DNA of 17,643 nucleotides from Hemicentrotus pulcherrimus (lineage: Eukaryota; Echinodermata; Echinoidea; Camarodonta; Strongylocentrotidae). The notes beneath the pieces were generated by a model. It made no database searches and had not been told where the DNA came from. It worked only from the letters and a program-made list of their open reading frames with translations. Position numbers and translations under genes: made by a program. Shown here in pieces: positions 8,901-17,643 of this stretch (positions within the stretch are counted from its first letter, which is position 1; every line of letters begins with the position of its first letter). The stretch lies in assembly GCA_003118195.1 (NCBI GenBank), contig BEXV01000967.1, forward strand, positions 74,860 to 92,502. The letters run 5' to 3'.

Positions 8901-10109
8901 TCCATCAATACAGGTCAATAGCAACATGATCCCATTTCATAATCACATAATGTATGTTGTCAGTCAAGAGCATTTGGCATATATGTCATTTATTTGTAAT
9001 ATTGAACATTCAGTGTAAATTTTGTTGGATTCTGTAAGAATTCATTTTCTATCATTACCAGAACTCAAGCTTATCTTTAACTCATGATTGAAGAGATGTT
9101 AAAACGATGCTCCATGAATATGTTTATTGTTGCGATAAAGCTTGTTATAAATTCTAAAATTGTAGTGTTCTACATGGAATAAACAATATCGTACAATATT
9201 CCAACCAGCAAAATACAGAATACCAGCGTTTTTACTATTTATCTTTCATATCAATCAATCATGCGGTTCTGATGTCCCTTTCTTTCTTCTGAATTTGAAT
9301 TCACCTATTTTTTTTTTTCTTCAAATCTATCAGCATCTGGCAACTAAATATGCAAACAAATTTATGCCCTCATTTTTCACTTTTTTTGCTTAATTTCCTG
9401 TTCACTTTGAAATCAATATATAAGCAACATCTATACCGTGAGAACTCTACAGGGAATGGTATACTTGGTGTATGTGTAGCTTTGGGTGAGAGAAAAAAAG
9501 GAGAGATATTTATTGCTGGTAGCATTATGTTCATTGCACAATATTAAATAAATATAAATGTATGATTTATAAAAAAAAAATCCCAAGGACGTACTCTTGT
9601 TTTATTATGTACCCATATGGACTACCAAAGGAGGGTAGAAAGGTTGCTTAGACTAAATTAAGACTTTTGATTACCACCATGTGCATGTAGATACAAATAG
9701 TTATAGAGTAGGCTACATCAATATCAAGATTATCTATCATACCAACAGGTATCAGTCACATAGTCTGATGCTCTTCAAGCTTTCTTGGGGTTGTGAGGGT
9801 TTACTTGTACATATTTTTAATGCGCTTTCACGGTTTATATATTTTGTTTTCTTTTTTATGAAAGATGAAAAGTCCTATTTTCAAGAGGCGATATCGTATT
9901 GTAGTATTTCACTTTTTTTGGAACTAAATACATTAAAATCGTACTTGTTGGCATCTCTGCATAAGTAATACCTAGTACCAATTATCACCAGAACATGTGA
10001 TGTACAATCTTCAAGTACGCAAAATCAAGAACTTTCCAACTGTGAAACAGATCGTTATGTCAGAGCTCTTTCATAACTCCTTATACTAGCTGCCTATTAA
10101 GCTGAGTCA
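8901..10109. other. AT-rich stretch, no gene seen
   Basis: Small plus-strand frames at 9350-9547 and 9681-9968 have no recognisable domain. There is a near-palindrome GGAATAAACAATATCGTACAATATTCC at about 9176-9202. No RNA gene or mobile element was recognised. Confidence 0.45.
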
Positions 10110-10530
10110 ACCCCAGTTTACACAAGGCTTTTCAGGAGAGCGCAAAGGACCGCGAAAGAGTCTCAGGCCCGAACAGCGATCAATCTCTGCTCGCTACCAT
10201 TATACGGCCCTCAGACAGCCAGTTATTGATAATACCCAATCGAGTAATGGCATCTACACCATATTCCAAGTCACACTTTTGAGTTAATATTTAAACCCCT
10301 CTCGCGTTGATTGAGACCATGTCATCCCGAATGTGGCGATGTACCACAATTTGTGTTGCTATGTGTGTCGTTGGGAATGAGCGCTGCTTTTTCCCCGCGG
10401 CTGTGTAAACAAGCGCTGTTTGAGTAGAACAAATCACCCTCGTTCGTTGGAAATTGGGACATTATTGATTTATTAGCATCCCGATTATGAATTTCTCAAT
10501 TTGAAGTTTCCCTGGAATTCATTATTGAAA
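10110..10530. promoter_or_regulatory. CpG-rich island C with forkhead and PBX-HOX type motifs
   Basis: CpGs cluster here (GCGCAAAGGACCGCG, CTCGCGTTG, GAGCGCTG, CCCCGCGGCT, CTCGTTCG) while flanks are CpG-poor. TGTAAACA (10404-10411) matches the forkhead consensus and TGATTTAT (10466-10473) matches the PBX-HOX form TGATNNAT. GATA-like TGATAA and GATTA sequences are also present. A 29-codon ATG frame starts at 10319 (MSSRMWRCTTICVAMCVVGN...) and stops within the forkhead motif (GTGTAAAC). I do not recognise it. The enhancer or promoter call is inference. Confidence 0.35.
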
Positions 10531-10698
10531 CTACATCCATGAACAAATTACAGTGTGGTAGTATCATCCAGGTGAATCTACTTCATGATATCTGTTTCCA
10601 GTCATTTTCATGTCAGTGTCAATTAAATGCCAAGAACATCTTACTCCAATCAATATGTTGATACCTGTATACCAAGAGAGAAAAGGCTCCAGACGAGT

Positions 10699-10746
10699 AT
10701 AGTGACCTTAAATAGGCAGGTGTTCTTTAAGTACAGGTTAGTTTGA
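10699..10746. mobile_element. Fragment of the 5888-type hairpin MITE
   Basis: AGTGACCTTAAATAGGCAGG followed by TGTTCTTTAAGTACAGGTTA aligns with the right arm of the 5888-5977 element (GTAGACAGGTGGTCACTAAAGCAGGTTTGACTG) with several mismatches. Only one arm is visible, so it is a decayed fragment. Confidence 0.5.
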
Positions 10747-10865
10747 TACATGTTTCTATGAGAAAAAATATTCAATGGACAAATTTCACAGGGATTTAAG
10801 GCAAAATATGAAACTCCAGAATTTGTTTTTTGTTATTTTTTTACAGATCATTGTAAAGTTTTTAG

Positions 10866-10881
10866 GTACATGTACATGTAC
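10866..10881. repeat. 16-bp perfect palindrome GTACATGTACATGTAC
   Basis: Made of two overlapping TACATGTA octamers. It is one of 14 copies of that octamer in the window. Confidence 0.9.
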
Positions 10882-11644
10882 TTGAAATAAATCCTCATTA
10901 TTTGCTGCTCCTTAATCATCTTATAATTGCATGAAGTTACAATTATCGCTTTCTTTTCTTAATTTTTTTCTTCGAAATCTACCTTAAGTCAAAAACTTTA
11001 CTCAAGCAACAGAAAAATAATAGCAATCTATAATATCAAAGAATAACAAAAGGTTCTGGCTCTTCTGGTAAATATGGATTTTGTACATCCTAAGAAGTTA
11101 CAGTGGTATTTTTTATCTATTCCTAAAAAATGTATAGCAAACTGTCTAAAGGAGATCAATTCCCATATTTTTCTGTGGCAACCCTTATCCCTGGATGAAT
11201 AAAGCTTTCACAATTGGAAATATATCTACTGAAATTTATCAACAACATAACAAAAATATCTCTTTTTTACTGGAATAGATGAATTCATCAAATAATCCCT
11301 GAGCTTCATAGACTATAATCGATTTTAATGAATAAATTGAAACATTTCTTTGCGCTGGCCTTGCAAATATATGCATGACAACTGTGATTATTGAAGTACG
11401 ATAAAATGCTCTTTGACAAATCCACCTTGCATGTCCCTTGGGTGATTTATTCATCACTTTTGTCAGAATTTCTATACCAATCCTACATATGGATACTTTC
11501 CTCCTCAATACCTATTTATGAATATAAAATATACAAAGTAGTGATAAATGATGCCATTTGCCTACCGACGCTTCTATTCAGGCTCATCCCTGGATCTTTT
11601 CATCTCAGTTTTTGCTTTTCCCTCTCCCCTAAATTAAGACTAAT
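10882..11644. other. AT-rich stretch, no gene seen
   Basis: Open frames at 11239-11508 (minus) and 11391-11648 (plus) overlap each other on opposite strands and show no recognisable domain. Nothing else is visible. Confidence 0.45.
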
Positions 11645-11733
11645 TTGATTTCGTACGTGAGTGGAAGATGCCTCTCAATTATACACCAACAGTCGCTTTG
11701 CATGGGAAGGGAGGGTATCAGAGGCTCCAGTGT

Positions 11734-11794
11734 TTAACCCCCTGGGCACCGATACAAGCATGCTGACACGCAGGACCGGCAGTAAGGGGGTTAA
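11734..11794. repeat. 61-bp inverted-repeat unit (TTAACCCCCT ... AGGGGGTTAA)
   Basis: Perfect 10-bp arms at 11734-11743 and 11785-11794 enclose 41 bp (CTGGGCACCG...GACCGGCAG) with some further possible pairing. It could be a very short palindromic transposon relic, with TTAA at both ends, or a structured binding site. Confidence 0.6.
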
Positions 11795-12103
11795 TCGCGC
11801 GCCCCTGCATCACTCCGCTGTATACCGGCATCAGTTGCCCTCCATAATTGGACTACAAGCAATTACTCAAGATGAATTTTGAATCTCTCAGGGAATATAA
11901 TTCCCCCTCTTATATTTTCATTTATCACAGACTTGCTCCCCTCGTTACTCTTTACCTCATAATTTTCCTGCCTCTCTGCCTCCACCTCCCTCGTCATCTC
12001 TACCTTGCACAATTCTGATTTACACTCGCTACTGAAGCGTGGTATGGAAGCTTATTAGCTGTGCACAATTTTTAAGTCCGGGGAGCGTTTTCAATGCTTG
12101 GCT

Positions 12104-12116
12104 CATTGTTATGCAA
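12104..12116 (+). promoter_or_regulatory. SOX-POU composite site CATTGTTATGCAA
   Basis: The SOX half-site CATTGTT is directly joined to the POU/octamer half ATGCAA with no spacer. This is the arrangement known from SOX2-POU5F1 and SoxB1-class III POU targets. The canonical element is CATTGTTATGCAAAT and the match breaks only in the last two bases. Occupancy is unknown. Confidence 0.45.
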
Positions 12117-12299
12117 GCTTAATTTATCGTAGTGGAAATTCAGGGAGAGAAAGAACAACAAAATAAGCCCCCAATGCCAGTCATAAATCTCATTTTTGTG
12201 AATGGATGAAATCCAATTTAGATGTTTTCACAGTAAGATTTGGGGAGATGGGAAGCCAGTGAGAAGGAAAAGTGAAAGGGGCAGGTACATTGTAAGAGA

Positions 12300-12335
12300 A
12301 AAGTCAAGAGAGAGAGAGAGAAAAGTCAAGAGATG

Positions 12336-12366
<31 letters not shown>

Positions 12367-12535
12367 AGAGCGAGAGAGAAAAAGAGAGCGGGAGAGCTGG
12401 AGAGAGAGAGAGGAGAAGAGAAAAAAAAGGGTTAGATGCGAGAACAGTCTACAATATATTATTAAAAAAAGAGAATGGGAAAGATAGAGAGGGAGAGAGT
12501 AAAGGAGAGAGTGAATGAGGGAAAGTTACAAGAGA
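12300..12535. repeat. GA-rich purine tract
   Basis: AGAGAG repeats with interruptions (AAAAAGAGAGCGAGAGAG) form a strongly purine-biased strand. Lysine, arginine and glutamate-rich frames through it (12202-12518) are artefacts of reading AG repeats. Confidence 0.9.
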
Positions 12536-13629
12536 GCAGTATATCATAATAAAAGCAAATTAAAACCATGAAGTGTACTCTCAAGTAATTACTAGCCTAA
12601 GGCAACAGATTTTACTCCGAATTTAAGAGATTGTTTCCATGGCAACGATACGTTAGTGAAATAAGTCCCCCATTGATCTTGATAAAGCGATGATTTTGTG
12701 AATCGGGTACTTATAATAAATGGAAATTTTTGTTGCTATCTCCCAAGAATTGCACGTTTACAGCAGAATGACTAATACAATGTACTTTAGGGGGCAAGGT
12801 AGAGAGTATTCATTTTTTTTGTGTGGATGTAAATCTCATGATTTTTTTAAGGATTCAAAGAGATTAAAAGAGGTGATTGCAGGTAAGATGGGCTTAAAAC
12901 ATGAAAGGGGGAAAAAATTACAAGGGACTATCTAGGTTTGATTCTTCAAATATTTGTTAATCCTTGACATGTGAATATTTATTTATACAGTGAATAAATC
13001 AATCTGAATATTACAATCTACAAATACAGTTCCATCTCATGTTTTTGTTGTGTGTGTTTGTGTTTTTGAATGCAACTACTGAATGAACAGAGATTTGAGT
13101 GTTAACTTGGTGAAATAATGAATTACATGAAGTCTCTGAGAAGTCCACTCTGATTTTTTTCTTCTTTTGGGCATATTCCTAAAATGACATTTGGACCTGA
13201 TTTTGCTAAAACTTTATGTAAATGCAGGTTGTTGATGCTAAGATTGGGCAAATCTATAACTTCATAAGTACAATAATATATATAGGAAAACATAACCATT
13301 AGCATTTTACCTATCATCATTCCAACTCATAATATGCCAATACTCCATTATTTCTCAAGTCCTCCATTGCAGCACTAATAGGCACTAGATCATATGAAAC
13401 ATACTGTAGCCATCAATGGAATTATTTATCTTTAATTCTTGATTATAATGCATGAAGTCACATTCTCCTTTTAGTTTAAAAAAAAATCAAACTACTATAT
13501 TGCAATGTACATTCTATATCCTAATTTCATGTTTGCTTGTATTTTACAGTAAATATGACATAATTAGTCTCCAGACTTTTCCCATGATATTTTATTTTGA
13601 TATACAACCAACATTGAAATCTAAAGGGT
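12536..13629. other. AT-rich stretch, no gene seen
   Basis: Frames at 12720-12935, 13123-13320 and 13452-13661 are unrecognisable. A short GT-rich run (TTGTTGTGTGTGTTTGTGTT) lies near 13045. No element was recognised. Confidence 0.45.
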
Positions 13630-13713
13630 GGAATGAATACTCAAATGTACATACAGCATAACTCTAGAAATCTACACAAATGGAATGAACACACAGCCTA
13701 AAGCTAGAAGCCA
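13630..13713 (+). repeat. Short imperfect tandem duplication, period about 52 bp
   Basis: GGAATGAATAC...ACAGCATAACTCTAGAAATC is followed by GGAATGAACACACAGCCTAAAGCTAGAAGCC with one internal deletion of about 12-16 bp. A two-unit local duplication of unknown content. Confidence 0.6.
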
Positions 13714-13797
13714 ATTGTTGTAGACCTAATCACACACGCAATCTAATCACTGTCCAAAATTCGAAACAAAACAAGTGTGCACGATTTATGATTCCGG

Positions 13798-13885
13798 TTG
13801 GAGAGAGAAAAAGAACAGAAGCAGGGAGATGTCTGCCCCAGTGACTGGAATTTCAGGAGCAGATGGCAAGCGGGCAGACAGAGTG

Positions 13886-13918
<33 letters not shown>

Positions 13919-14068
13919 GAGAGAGACAGAAAGAGAGAGAGAGAGAAACAAATGGAGATAGAATGAAAGCTGATAGCCATGCAGGGAGAAAGATAGGTGG
14001 ATTGATAGGAGAGAGAGGCAGGGGGAAGGGTGGAGGGGAAGGAGCAGAGTCAGAGAGAGAGAGGGAGG

Positions 14069-14100
<32 letters not shown>

Positions 14101-14240
14101 TATGGGAGAGAAAATTAAAGACTGTGGTGATAGAGAGAGGAAGGGAGAGAAAAAAAGAAGAGACAGAGGGGGAGCGGAGAGAGCGAGAGAAGTAAGAGAA
14201 TGAGGGCCTTAAAAGAAAAAAAAAAGGGGGGGGGGTGCCA
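13798..14240. repeat. Long GA-rich purine tract, about 440 bp
   Basis: GAGA and GACAGACA units with interruptions end in A-rich then G10 sequence (14226-14235). Nearly all bases on the plus strand are purines except 13829-13880 and some small islands. Such mirror-repeat-rich purine tracts can adopt triplex DNA in vitro and bind GAGA-type factors. The long R/E-rich and S/L-rich frames over it are artefacts. Confidence 0.9.
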
Positions 14241-15137
14241 TAACTCATTCTTTTGGTGAAATCATTGGTTCAATAATATCTTAGGGAAATTAATAAAGTA
14301 AAAGTCTAATACACTGTTCAGTGTCAGTGAAGAACTCAAATAGATCACTCCTTCAGATAAGTTTGATTTTAAGATTAAAAAAATGCAATCCATAATGGTT
14401 TGTAACAGGTGCACACTCAATGCCTGGTGTATATATTGATTAATAGAGTAATGAATATATGAACCACCATACCCATCAAACAGATGTTACAATAGTCCAT
14501 CATTTCATTCTTTTTCGCTGATTTGTGGTCATATCATGCTAATTCAGATTAAAGATTAGAATTCTAAAACACCAAACGGGTTATTCAATTGTATATGTAG
14601 CTCCATTAATACATGAAATATTCAACAACACTTAAGAAAGTTTCAGATTGTCTGTTTGGAACCAAAAGGACATTAACTGTGTGTGAAATGATCATGATTT
14701 CACAACCTGCTTTCTCTAAAGGAACAAAATACCTTATTGCATTCAATCACACATTTGCTATGGTAATTTCCTCCCCATCAATACTTAATCAATGGTTACT
14801 ATATATTAAGTCTGTTATCTTATGAAACATTGGTAGGCCTGTTCACAAAATATAAGGAGATATAAGTGGTTTTTGCAGAAAGCTCAATCTATTCAAAGCC
14901 TTCCAGCCAATGTACTGTCATGGACTAGAGAAATAATAAAGTATCTAGAGCGTGAAGTTTTGTTTGTTTTTAGCTTTGGGTATTTTTCATGGAACTAACA
15001 ATCTCAATTCACTTCAATAAACATTTGGTCAAAAATGTTACATCGATTCTTTTTACAATCATTTTCTTTTTCAGACAATACTAATGAAGACAATAATAAT
15101 GAAGCCCATACATTGTATCAAGATCTGATCCTCTATA
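14241..15137. other. AT-rich stretch, no gene seen
   Basis: One 70-codon ATG frame (14613-14825) without recognisable domain. No repeat or RNA gene recognised. Confidence 0.45.
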
Positions 15138-15212
15138 CCCCCCCCCCCCCCCCCCCCGTTTCCCCCCTGACTAAATTCAAAACCCCTCCCCCCCCCCCTT
15201 TATTTTTTTTTN
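15138..15212. repeat. C-rich homopolymer tracts and assembly ambiguity
   Basis: Twenty C (15138-15157), six C (15162-15167), eleven C (15188-15198), then a T run interrupted by N at 15212. This is a typical failure point for sequencing, so lengths here are unreliable. Confidence 0.95.
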
Positions 15213-15859
15213 TACCACGCTGTTCCTCCCTTGACTAATCTCATACCCCTTCCCCTCCTCCATTCATTTCTTTTCAAATACTCAATGTTTGTAATCTATC
15301 CTCTGTCAACAGAGAACCACACGGCACTTTGTGTAAAACATTATAAGTTCATGCCTCTCTGTCACTTTATAAATTAGTTGAGTTCTCAAAAAATAATTCA
15401 GAATTTCAGACATCTGATTAAACAAGCCACACCCAATATGCTATAGTCTATACAAAACTGTAGTCTAAGCTCCAAACTTGACCCAATAACACTCAAACAC
15501 TTTCAAACCCTTTTCAAATTGTATTGGCCATCTGTTATGATTGTTTAATTCATAAACTCTCAATAGCAATAACATAGGATCTGAATTATATGGACTATAG
15601 ACTAATCATCTACTTAAACTGCTTAGACAGAAGTGTCTTTAAAGACTTGGTAGAATTGGTAGATCATAAATTACATCATAGATTCAAATTGAGTCTTGAT
15701 TGTAGACTAAAGGTACATGTAGAAATAACCTTTTTAGAAAAAATGTATACATGTACATGTAGCCATGTTTGAATGCCACACTCACAAGTGAAAATTGGTC
15801 AGTGGACAATTTGTAACACTGACCAAATTTCTAAGTGCAAGCCTAGACCCGACACAAGG
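15213..15859. other. AT-rich stretch, no gene seen
   Basis: A CT-rich lead (15222-15270) and TACATGTA octamers at 15714-15761. A 60-codon frame at 15590-15772 is unrecognisable. Confidence 0.45.
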
Positions 15860-15912
15860 CCTAACCATAACCCTAACCCAAAGTTCCCAAACTCTGACTC
15901 TTACCCTAAACC
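15860..15912. repeat. Short degenerate telomere-like CCCTAA motif cluster
   Basis: CCTAACCATAACCCTAACCC (15860-15879) and TTACCCTAAACC (15901-15912) are two or three degenerate TTAGGG-complement units. This is too few for a real interstitial telomere array. Confidence 0.5.
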
Positions 15913-16481
15913 TTTGACAAACTAAGTCTGAAGAAATAATGCTTGAAATGCAATCTGTTGGGATCTCAGATCATACAGCAAGCCATTACATGCAGCTCAG
16001 TTACCAAAATAGCATTAACTCTGGGCGAAAATATACGTGAATGCTGTACTGGTTCCAAACTGGCAATACTTAATGTACTTACAACACCATTCCATGACGA
16101 AATAAAGAAAGAAAAAATGAAAACATGAACTATCAAAAATAGAAATCTCCAAACATGATATTACATGTACTAAAGGCTTACAGAACATATCTTTAAAGCT
16201 TGCAGGAAAAGTACAGCTCATCCAAAAACAAAAAAATTGTCTCATACCCATCCGGAAGAAAAGAAATGTGTGCACTCATCCATCTACTCATGAATGCGAA
16301 AAAATAATGCACCCTTCACACACGTTTCCCGAGTATTGTAATTCTGGACATATGGCGCTTTAATTGGAACCCAATTTCCATGGTACCCTTTTTTCACTGT
16401 AAACTATTAAATGGACCCCCCCCCCCCCGTACTTTAACTCCAGATACAAAGCGTTTGAGCAACCTTACACTGTTTAATTGA
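15913..16481. other. No gene seen; C run near 16.4 kb
   Basis: Frames at 15943-16128 (plus) and 16015-16275 (minus) overlap on opposite strands and are unrecognisable. A thirteen-C run lies at 16416-16428. Nothing else is apparent. Confidence 0.45.
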
Positions 16482-16595
16482 TTTCGTAATGGACCATTGG
16501 CTACTGAAATGGGCAACACCTTGCTGGAGCGGAACCGTGAAATACAGACGATAAAACAGACAAAAAAAGTACATCTTTGGTGCAAAAACATATGA
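16482..16595 (+). pseudogene. Short frame with CC1-box-like peptide; possible exon relic
   Basis: Between TGA (16479-16481) and TGA (16593-16595) the frame contains LATEMGNTLLERNREIQ, with an ATG at 16509. From memory, coiled-coil dynein-adaptor and related proteins (BICD-like, CDR2, Spindly, TRAK/HAP1) carry a 'CC1 box' of the form AAxxG followed by a leucine-rich stretch such as LGKTLLxRN. Here the second alanine is replaced by threonine (ATEMG). No AG acceptor lies between the upstream stop and the motif, so it cannot be an ordinary internal exon. The rest (IKQTKKVHLWCKNI) does not look like a coiled coil. It may be a relic or a coincidence. Confidence 0.15.
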
Positions 16596-16949
16596 ATACT
16601 GGTATTATTTCTGCAGGTTCTCTTACCCTTTTGGCATGTGATATGCACCAAGGACAACATACACTGCTTATATGCATACTGGTTGTTAAAGTTTTTTTCA
16701 AATGCTTTTTAATTCTGTGTCATCTGTAAGATTTATTTCTCAAAGTAAACATCTAGCCTCTTCTCTTATTTTCTTTGTTAATTTTGTGGATAAGTTGTAA
16801 CTTATAACTTTACAATATCATCAAAATCTACAAAGCCAGTGAAAAATTGATTTGATTATTTCACTATTAACATTGTCAGCTTTTTACATATTTATTGATA
16901 TATACTTATTTATTTGTTCATGATTTCTTTCAACAGGGTAGTCTCATTC

Positions 16950-16974
16950 AGATCCACTGGAAACCAGTGGATCT
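16950..16974. repeat. Perfect 25-bp palindrome AGATCCACTGG-AAA-CCAGTGGATCT
   Basis: Eleven-base arms without a mismatch around a three-base AAA centre. There is no T run downstream and no flanking duplication. It could be a dimeric protein-binding site or the remnant of a palindromic element. Confidence 0.85.
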
Positions 16975-17502
16975 GCTTTTCGAGAAAGCCCTGCAAATAT
17001 AGAACATCTCCTAAAATTGTGTATAGTTTTAACTTAGTCACACAAATAGATTATGGAATACAAACAATGAAAACAAAAGAAGAAAACACTATTATGTTAT
17101 AGGGGAAGCAAAAATTAGTAATCCCTCAAGGCAAAATCAGAAATACAGTCATTCTACCTTTTACACAGAAGTTTCGACAAAAGAGAGGAATCTAGGATCC
17201 ATAACATTAGTTTGAGGGCCAAGAAGTAGGAATAATTGCTCCAAAATAGGTAGCTACGGGATGGTTTAACCCATGGGTATAAATTGGTATTTTCTCAGTT
17301 CATGGTAATCATGCATCGAGACATATCAAGATAGAAGAAACAAGTTTGGGAAAGATGTTCAAAGAAATTACAGTACTGAATAGAAGGAAAACAAAATTCA
17401 AATAAAAGTCCATTCTGAAATAGTGATCAATCCAGTCAGGAATCATCCTATTGCCAGGGAAGGCTTTTTTATTCTCATCTTTGGAAAGTGCTGTTTCTCT
17501 GT
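16975..17502. other. AT-rich stretch, no gene seen
   Basis: Short frames only; no repeat or RNA gene recognised. The minus-strand open frame 17309-17533 begins with GTG, not ATG, so it is not a credible eukaryotic start. Confidence 0.45.
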
Positions 17503-17571
17503 ACTCACTCTGTCTGTTCAAACCAAGAACCACCTTGCAAACCAGAACCTACTGTGCAGTGTAGTTTTATA
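17503..17571 (-). promoter_or_regulatory. Possible minus-strand core promoter and first-exon donor
   Basis: On the minus strand TATAAAA (17571 to 17565) is followed about 60 bp downstream by AGA|GTGAGT (GTGAGT at 17508 to 17503), a consensus-like 5' splice site. Transcription starting about 30 bp after the TATA box would give a non-coding leader of roughly 35 nt before the donor. There is no ATG between. In AT-rich DNA both motifs arise by chance often. Confidence 0.12.
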
Positions 17572-17632
17572 CCAGAGGCACTCTTTCCATTGCAGCACAA
17601 CTGCACCAACAAATCAAGCTCAAAGCAATCAA

Positions 17633-17643
17633 GGGGGGGGGGG
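17633..17643. repeat. G homopolymer at window edge
   Basis: Eleven G running to the last base. The true length is unknown because the window ends here. Confidence 0.9.

Larger units (their letters stand above)
11645..12130. promoter_or_regulatory. GC-richer island D with a SOX-POU composite motif
   Basis: A complex, GC-richer segment with CpGs (CCGATAC, GACACGCAGGACCGG, ATCGCGCGCCCC) grades into CT-rich DNA and ends with the SOX-POU motif at 12104-12116. TAATTGG and CAATTACTCAAG resemble homeodomain and NK-type sites. A 73-codon ATG frame (11661-11882) is not recognisable. The stem TTAACCCCCT / AGGGGGTTAA lies inside it. The regulatory call is inference from motif and composition. Confidence 0.35.

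Noticed and set aside
11661..11882. 73-codon ATG frame in island D
   Set aside because: Looks more protein-like than most, but has no recognisable domain, includes an inverted-repeat unit and lacks splice or codon evidence.
12202..12518. Lysine/arginine/glutamate-rich frames
   Set aside because: AG-repeat artefacts as above; no unique flanking exon sequence.
13798..14248. R/E-rich plus-strand and S/L-rich minus-strand frames
   Set aside because: Both are translations of a GA/CT repeat, which lacks stop codons in several frames by composition.
15860..15912. Interstitial telomere
   Set aside because: Only two or three degenerate CCCTAA-like units; too few for a telomeric array and compatible with chance in C/A-rich DNA.
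17309..17533. 74-codon minus-strand frame
   Set aside because: It starts with GTG, turns into T-rich hydrophobic sequence, and is crossed by a consensus splice donor; not credible as one exon.
1..17643. CRISPR array, phage, operon or bacterial mobile island
   Set aside because: No regularly spaced repeats, no dense coding and no bacterial signals; composition and repeat types are those of an animal nuclear genome.

Overview
This is gene-poor, AT-rich eukaryotic DNA, and I found no protein-coding gene that I can support. It has no prokaryotic gene packing, operons or ribosome-binding sites. Every long open frame is short, unrecognisable, often lacks an ATG, and overlaps simple sequence or other frames. 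Dinucleotide repeats, runs of 9-20 G or C, many short palindromic elements, strong over-representation of the octamer TACATGTA and one unresolved base (15212) fit a draft nuclear assembly of a marine invertebrate. A sea urchin or other echinoderm is my first guess, but a mollusc, hemichordate or amphioxus is not excluded. The taxon is an inference, not a recognition.

Layout. 1-1150: CT microsatellite, an interspersed repeat with the core AGCGCTTAATACAAATGTCT, a degenerate transposon relic and a small 10-bp minisatellite. 2050-3063: a local tandem duplication, then a candidate 345-bp MITE bounded by TTAA. 3064-5100: nothing recognisable. 5105-5226: a 122-bp foldback sequence. 5888-5977: a 90-bp hairpin MITE flanked by TA, with diverged relatives at 866-1023 and 10699-10746. 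6898-7357: a direct repeat flanking a 200-bp inverted-repeat element. 7358-7585, 8451-8720, 10110-10530 and 11645-12130: four islands visibly richer in G+C and CpG than their surroundings. 8844-8900: a hairpin. 12300-14240: two GA-rich tracts. 15138-15212: C-rich tracts ending at the ambiguous base. 16482-16595: a short frame whose peptide resembles a coiled-coil motif of dynein adaptors, without a credible exon structure. 16950-16974: a perfect 25-bp palindrome.

Interpretation. The best reading is intergenic or intronic DNA with decayed non-autonomous DNA transposons and possibly a cluster of developmental cis-regulatory elements between 7.3 and 12.2 kb. Island 11645-12130 contains CATTGTTATGCAA, which matches the SOX-POU composite site. 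Island 10110-10530 contains a forkhead-type site and a PBX-HOX-type site. These regulatory calls are inference: only conservation, chromatin or transcript data could confirm them. I do not see a new multi-gene system here.
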